Below are positions 58,665 through 64,000 of a stretch of 64,000 nucleotides of DNA, in pieces; the first letter of the stretch is position 1; every line of letters starts with the position of its first letter. Source of the stretch: Sipunculus nudus (taxonomy: Eukaryota > Annelida > Sipuncula > Golfingiida > Sipunculidae); the NCBI GenBank assembly GCA_026874595.1, contig CM049307.1, forward strand, positions 61,406,370 through 61,470,369, written 5' to 3'. The notes beneath the pieces were generated by a model. That model was given only the letters and a program-made list of their open reading frames with translations. It searched no databases and was not told the origin of the DNA. The position numbers and the translations under genes were made by a program.

Positions 58665-60562
58665 GAATAAACTGAAATGAACACGTGACTTGTGATTACA
58701 ATATTATAATAACGTGTTATGGATGTTTCAATACACTTTTTCACAGAAATGAAAGGGGGATTTTTTTTTGGGGGGGGGGGGGGGGTTCCCGAGACCTTAA
58801 AACAGGATGTCCTGTCATCAGGTAGTGGCCTGGACATAAATTAAAGAATGAATGGAAAATCTGATATCGTGTCCCGACTTCCTTACAATATAATAAAATA
58901 TTCGTCTGCACAGTAGAACACAGACAGTAAGTCGGAGTATCTCGTTTTGTGTGTATGTATAATATAAGGATAAAGAAAACATACCCAAATTTCTCTTGCA
59001 CCGCGCGCGTCAATTTTAGTACCCGAATAAAATAATTGTTTCCCCGTCATATCACATTAAAATCAAAACCCCATCATGAAAAATTCATATAGCAAGCGGG
59101 TCCGAAATAATTCCCAGAGAAAGAGCTCAATAAAACGTAATCCTCTTGGGCTTATGTTAAAAGTAAAAACAGTGTAGAATATTTCAAATAATAAAAATAT
59201 AATTTAAATACATATAATACATAAATTTTGTATAAAGAACATGAATCGTACTGAGTCGTGTGATGGGTTGTTTTTATGTATTTATTGCGCCCGTAAAACA
59301 CAACTGTCCTGTCACAACTGGACCGAACGGCTGATGTACGACCTAGACATAAATTAGGGGCGGTATAAGAAGAAGCCGTCTACCAGATCATATTACAATA
59401 TATTTAGAAATTTAATATTTAAAATTTATATTAGAACAGCGGTATTCTCATGATGATTCCGGAGCGTTGAACGTGCATTTCATGAGTAAGTAACCGCCCC
59501 CTGCGGTATGATGATGCTTGATGTTGTCAACAGCATCCTCCTAGCACCTATACCGTCACTCACAGCCTTCCGTCCTCTCCGGCCAGGGGGTAAGCGTATT
59601 ACCCCAACCCACTGCGGAGACCAGACCGGACGATTGTTCAAGACCGTGAGCCTCCAGGTATAACCCAGTGCCCTATTTACGGCTCAGAACCGCTGAATAC
59701 CATATCTCCCTGATTGCGCTCCTCACTCACCTTTAAAAGAATCAAGCACAGGAAGAGAAAGTAAAAATATTGCGGTTTTATTCATGTCTTGGTTTTATGT
59801 ATCTGTACAATTTGAGTGTGTGTTTGTCTTCGTGTGTATAAAAAGAGTTATCATAAAATTTTATGCTAAAGTTTACTAACCGTAGTACATGATCTTCCAA
59901 ATTACTTTTAGATTCCACGAAGAGATTCGTAAAAACACCGTAAAGACGGGCTTCCTATAACTTACAAGTCCATGATCGCCTTCTTCTTACTGATACTGAG
60001 ACAAGAATGACCGGGTTGCTAACGTGACGACAATAGCAACATCCCCGATTCAATGACGTCATGCCGTTTTAATCTTCAAACGTTCGGCTGGAAACACGTA
60101 ATGCTGAGTGTTTAATATTGTTTTAATTTACTTTGCGAAGTGAATGTATTTCGGAGTTCATAGAGTGCGTAGTTAGGAGCCCAGACCGCAGATGGCGACA
60201 CCTGACGTAAACAGCAAGTTTGTGACGTATTTTTCATCGGCATAGATAACTTATTACCACGCGGGTGTGTTATGTGATGAGAGCATTGCATCCAGAACAG
60301 AGACTGCCCGCTGTTATGATTGCTGGAGCAATATGTATTGTTTATATTCATTTTGGAATATTTTAGTGAAGTCACTGCAGAGTTGAGACTGAACATATGT
60401 GCTGACAGATTTAATAACAAATCAAACTATCTCGTGTATTTCGTGGACACAATAATGAGATCAATATATTTAAAACAAGGATACATAATGAGATTTGTAA
60501 TCCGTTTGGTTCAAAGGAACTTCGTAAAAATAAACTTTAAATGCAATATATTGTTTTATCTG
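58665..60562 (+). repeat. Satellite unit 18
   Basis: Left half matches unit 14 (AGCAAGCGGG, AGAGCTCAATAAAACG, GGGGCGG with TAG); right half matches unit 12 (GATGATGCTTG, TATAACTTACAAG). A mosaic unit. Confidence 0.92.
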
Positions 60563-62465
60563 GAATAAACTGAAATGAACACGTGACTTGTGATTACAAT
60601 ATTATAATTATGTGTTATGGATGTTTCAATACACTTTTTCACAGAGATGAAAGGGGGTTTTATTTTTTGGGGGGGGGGGGGGTGGTGGCTCCCGAGACCT
60701 TAAAACGGGATGTCCTGGCATCAGGTGGTGGCCTCAACGTAAATTAAAGAATGAATGGAAAATGTGATATCGTGTCCCGGCTTCCTTACAATATAATAAA
60801 ATATTCGTCTGCACAATAGAACACAGACAGAAAGTCGGAGTATCTCGTTTTGTGTGTATGTATAATATAAGGATAAAGAAAACATACCCAAGTTTCTCTT
60901 GCACTGCGCGCGTCAATTTTAGTACCCGAATAAAATAATTGTTTCCCCGTCATATCACATCAAAATCAAAACCCTCTCATGAAAAATTCATATAAGAAGC
61001 CGTTCCGCAATAATTCCTAGTGAAAGAGCCCAATAAAACGTAAACCTCTTGGACTTATGTTAAAATTAAAAACAGTGTGGAATATTTCAAATAATAAAAG
61101 TATAATTTAAATACATATAATATATAAATTTTGTATAAAGAACATGAGTCGTACTGAGTCGTGTGATGGGTTGTTTTTATGTATTTATTTTGCCCGTAAA
61201 ACACAACTGTCTTGTCACAACTGGAACGAAAGGCTGATGTACGACCTAGACATAAATAAGGGGCCGTATAAGAAGAAGCCGTCTACCAGATCATATTACA
61301 ATATATTTAGAAATTTAATATTTAAAATTTATATAAGAACAGCGGCATTCTCATGATGATTCCGGAGCGTTGAACGTGCATTTCATGAGTAAGTAACCGC
61401 CCCCTGCGGTATGATGAGGCTTGATGTTGTCAACAGCATCCTCCTAGCACCTATACCGTCACTCACAGCCTTCCGTCCTCTCCGGCCAGGGGGTAAGCGT
61501 ATTACCCCAACCCACTGCGGAGACCAGACCGGACGATTGTTCAAGACCGTGAGCTTCCAGGTATAACCCAGTGCCCTATTTACGGCTCAGAACCGCTGAA
61601 TACCATATCTCCCTGATTGCGCTCCTCACTCACCTTTAAAAGAATCAAGCACAGGAAGAGAAAGTAAAAATATTGCGGTTTTATTCATGTCTTGGTTTTA
61701 TGTATCTGTACAATTTGAGTGTGTGTTTGTCTTCGTGTGTATAAAAAGAGTTATCATAAAATTTTATGCTAAAGTTTACTAACCGTAGTACATGATCTTC
61801 CAAATTACTTTTAGATTCCACGAAGAGATTCGTAAAAACACCGTAAAGACGGGCTTCCTATAACTTACAAGTCCATGATCGCCTTCTTCTTACTGATACT
61901 GAGACAAGAATGACCGGGTTGCTAACGTGACGACAATAGCAACATCCCCGATTCAATGACGTCATGCCGTTTTAATCTTCAAACGTTCGGCTGGAAACAC
62001 GTAATGCTGAGTGTTTAATATTGTTTTAATTTACTTTGCGAAGTGAATGTATTTCGGAGTTCATAGAGTGCGTAGTTAGGAGCCCAGACCGCAGATGGCG
62101 ACACCTGACGTAAACAGCAAGTTTGTGACGTATTTTTCATCGGCATAGATAACTTATTACCACGCGGGTGTGTTATGTGATGAGAGCATTGCATCCAGAA
62201 CAGAGACTGCTCGCTGTTATGATTGCTGGAGCAATATGTATTGTTTATATTCATTTTGGAATATTTTAGTGAAGTCACTGCAGAGTTGAGACTGAACATA
62301 TGTGCTGACAGATTTAATAACAAATCAAACTATCTCGTGTATTTCGTGGACACAATAATGAGATCAATATATTTAAAACAAGGATACATAATGAGATTTG
62401 TAATCCGTTTGGTTCAAAGGAACTTCGTAAAAATAAACTTTAAATGCAATATATTGTTTTATCTG
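60563..62465 (+). repeat. Satellite unit 19
   Basis: CGGGATGTCCTGG left marker, AGT codon 2 with CGAAAGGCTG as in unit 15; right half like units 12 and 18 (CTTCCAAATTAC). Confidence 0.92.
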
Positions 62466-64000
62466 GAATAAACTGAAATGAACACGTGACTTGTGATTAC
62501 AATATTATAATTATGTGTTATGGATGTTTCAATACACTTTTTCACAGAGATGAAAGGGGGTTTTATTTTTTTGGGGGGGGGGGGGGGGGTGGTGGCTCCC
62601 GAGACCTTAAAACGGGATGTCCTGGCATCAGGTGGTGGCCTCAACGTAAATTAAAGAATGAATGGAAAATGTGATATCGTGTCCCGGCTTCCTTACAATA
62701 TAATAAAATATTCGTCTGCACAATAGAACACAGACAGAAAGTCGGAGTATCTCGTTTTGTGTGTATGTATAATATAAGGATAAAGAAAACATACCCAAGT
62801 TTCTCTTGCACTGCGCGCGTCAATTTTAGTACCCGAATAAAATAATTGTTTCCCCGTCATATCACATCAAAATCAAAACCCTCTCATGAAAAATTCATAT
62901 AAGAAGCCGTTCCGCAATAATTCCTAGTGAAAGAGCCCAATAAAACGTAAACCTCTTGGACTTATGTTAAAATTAAAAACAGTGTGGAATATTTCAAATA
63001 ATAAAAGTATAATTTAAATACATATAATATATAAATTTTGTATAAAGAACATGAGTCGTACTGAGTCGTGTGATGGGTTGTTTTTATGTATTTATTTTGC
63101 CCGTAAAACACAACTGTCTTGTCACAACTGGACCGAAAGGCTGATGTACGACCTAGACATAAATAAGGGGCCGCATAAGAAGAAGCCGTCTACCAGATCA
63201 TATTACAATATATTTAGAAATTTAATATTTAAAATTTATATAAGAACAGCGGCATTCTCATGATGATTCCGGAGCGTTGAACGTGCATTTCATGAGTAAG
63301 TAACCGCCCCCTGCGGTATGATGAGGCTTGATGTTGTCAACAGCATCCTCCTAGCACCTATACCGTCACTCACAGCCTTCCGTCCTCTCCGGCCAGGGGG
63401 TAAGCGTATTACCCCAACCCACTGCGGAGACCTGACCGGACGATTGTTCAAGACCGTGAGCCTCCAGGTATAACCCAGTGCCCTATTTACGGCTCAGAAC
63501 CGCTGAATACCATATCTCCCTGATTGCGCTCCTCACTCACCTTTCAAACAATCAAGCACAGGAAGAGAAAGTAAAAATATTGCGGTTTTATTCATTTCTT
63601 GGTTTTATGTATCTGTACAATTTGAGTGTGTGTTTGTCTTCGTGTGTATAAAAAGCGTGATCATAAAATTTTATGCTAAAGTTTACGAACCGTAGTACAT
63701 GATCTTCCTTATTACTTTTAGATTCCACGAAGAGATTCGTAAAAACACCGTAAAGACGGGCTTCCTACAATTTACAAGTCCATGATCGCCTTCTTCTTAC
63801 AGATACTGAGACAAGAATGACCGAGTTTCTAACGTGACGACAATAGCAACATCCCCGATTCAATGACGTCATGCCGTTTAATCTTCAAACGTTCGGCTGG
63901 AAACACGTAATACTGAGTGTTTAATATTGTTTTTAATTTACTTTGCGAAGTGAATGTGGTTCGGGGTTCATAGAGTGCGTAGTTAGGAGCCCAGACCGCA
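62466..64000 (+). repeat. Satellite unit 20 (cut by window end)
   Basis: 1535 bp are present; the right half (TTTACGAACC, CCGAGTTTCTAAC) matches units 14 and 15. The array is therefore still going at the right edge of the window. Confidence 0.92.

Larger units (their letters stand above)
9786..64000 (+). repeat. Satellite array, ~1.90-kb unit, at least 19.8 copies
   Basis: Counting each unit from the conserved GAATAAACTGAAATGAACA, unit starts fall at 9786, 11522, 20072, 21971, 23873, 25772, 27683, 29586, 31494, 33392, 35291, 43889, 45792, 47703, 52947, 54854, 56764, 58665, 60563 and 62466. After removing three inserted elements with their target duplications, spacing is 1892-1911 bp except for unit 1 (1736 bp). 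Order within a unit: T/G homopolymer tract; ATATCGTGTCCCGAC region; AT-rich spacer; a 70-codon open frame; GC-richer core with hairpins; TATA-like box; CATAAAATTTTATG palindrome; TGACGTCA; GCAGATGGCGACACC; AT-rich end. All units are head to tail. Copies are a few percent different or less. The array continues past the window. Confidence 0.97.

Noticed and set aside
9786-64000. CRISPR array or prokaryotic origin
   Set aside because: The unit is 1.9 kb with no spacers. LINE, LTR elements and the animal-type tRNA primer site show a eukaryote.
9786-64000. rDNA, 5S, histone, snRNA or tRNA gene cluster
   Set aside because: No segment matches the conserved parts of these genes as I know them; no A/B-box pair or histone frame was found in the unit.

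Overview
The window is AT-rich non-prokaryotic DNA from a metazoan, probably a marine invertebrate such as a bivalve mollusc. The organism is inferred from the repeat types (LINE tail, TIR elements, Ty3/Gypsy LTR elements, a kilobase satellite) and from a primer-binding site that fits an animal leucine tRNA; no host gene was recognised to confirm it.

Layout. Positions 1-9061 are old intergenic DNA. They hold a decayed LINE tail (325-1640) with a PIF/Harbinger-like MITE nested in it (842-1149), a hAT-like TIR remnant (2991-3456), a family of degenerate direct repeats (5872-6345), two strong palindromes, and long unannotatable stretches. From about 9062 to the end of the window the DNA is one tandem array with a ~1.90 kb unit. 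It has a degraded left edge (9062-9785), nineteen units and the start of a twentieth, and it runs off the right end. Units vary from 1892 to 1911 bp, apart from unit 1, which carries a deletion. Each unit has a variable poly(T)-poly(G) tract, a GC-richer core with two hairpins, a TATA-like box, a 14-bp palindrome and a TGACGTCA (CRE) palindrome. No protein function could be supported for the unit.

Three mobile elements have each hit one unit, and all other units supply the empty site. (1) 11562-18198 is a young LTR retrotransposon with 1892-bp LTRs, a leucine-tRNA-type primer site and only a Gag gene; it is non-autonomous. (2) 35841-42535 is a Ty3/Gypsy element with 1125-bp LTRs. It codes for Gag (with a SCAN-like capsid segment and a zinc knuckle), protease and integrase in one 968-codon frame, followed downstream by the end of reverse transcriptase plus RNase H. 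Integrase therefore precedes RNase H, the Gmr1-type order, and the catalytic core of RT is missing. (3) 49067-52416 is a 3.35-kb TIR DNA element with 19-bp perfect inverted repeats, an AT target duplication and no transposase.

The array contains at least two sequence haplotypes whose markers are shuffled between units. The right half shows a four-unit periodicity, which points to unequal exchange and gene conversion. None of the three insertions was co-amplified, so they postdate the visible array expansion. The points most worth following up are the integrase-before-RNase H element with its SCAN-like Gag, the gag-only element with a strongly folded LTR leader, and the satellite itself.
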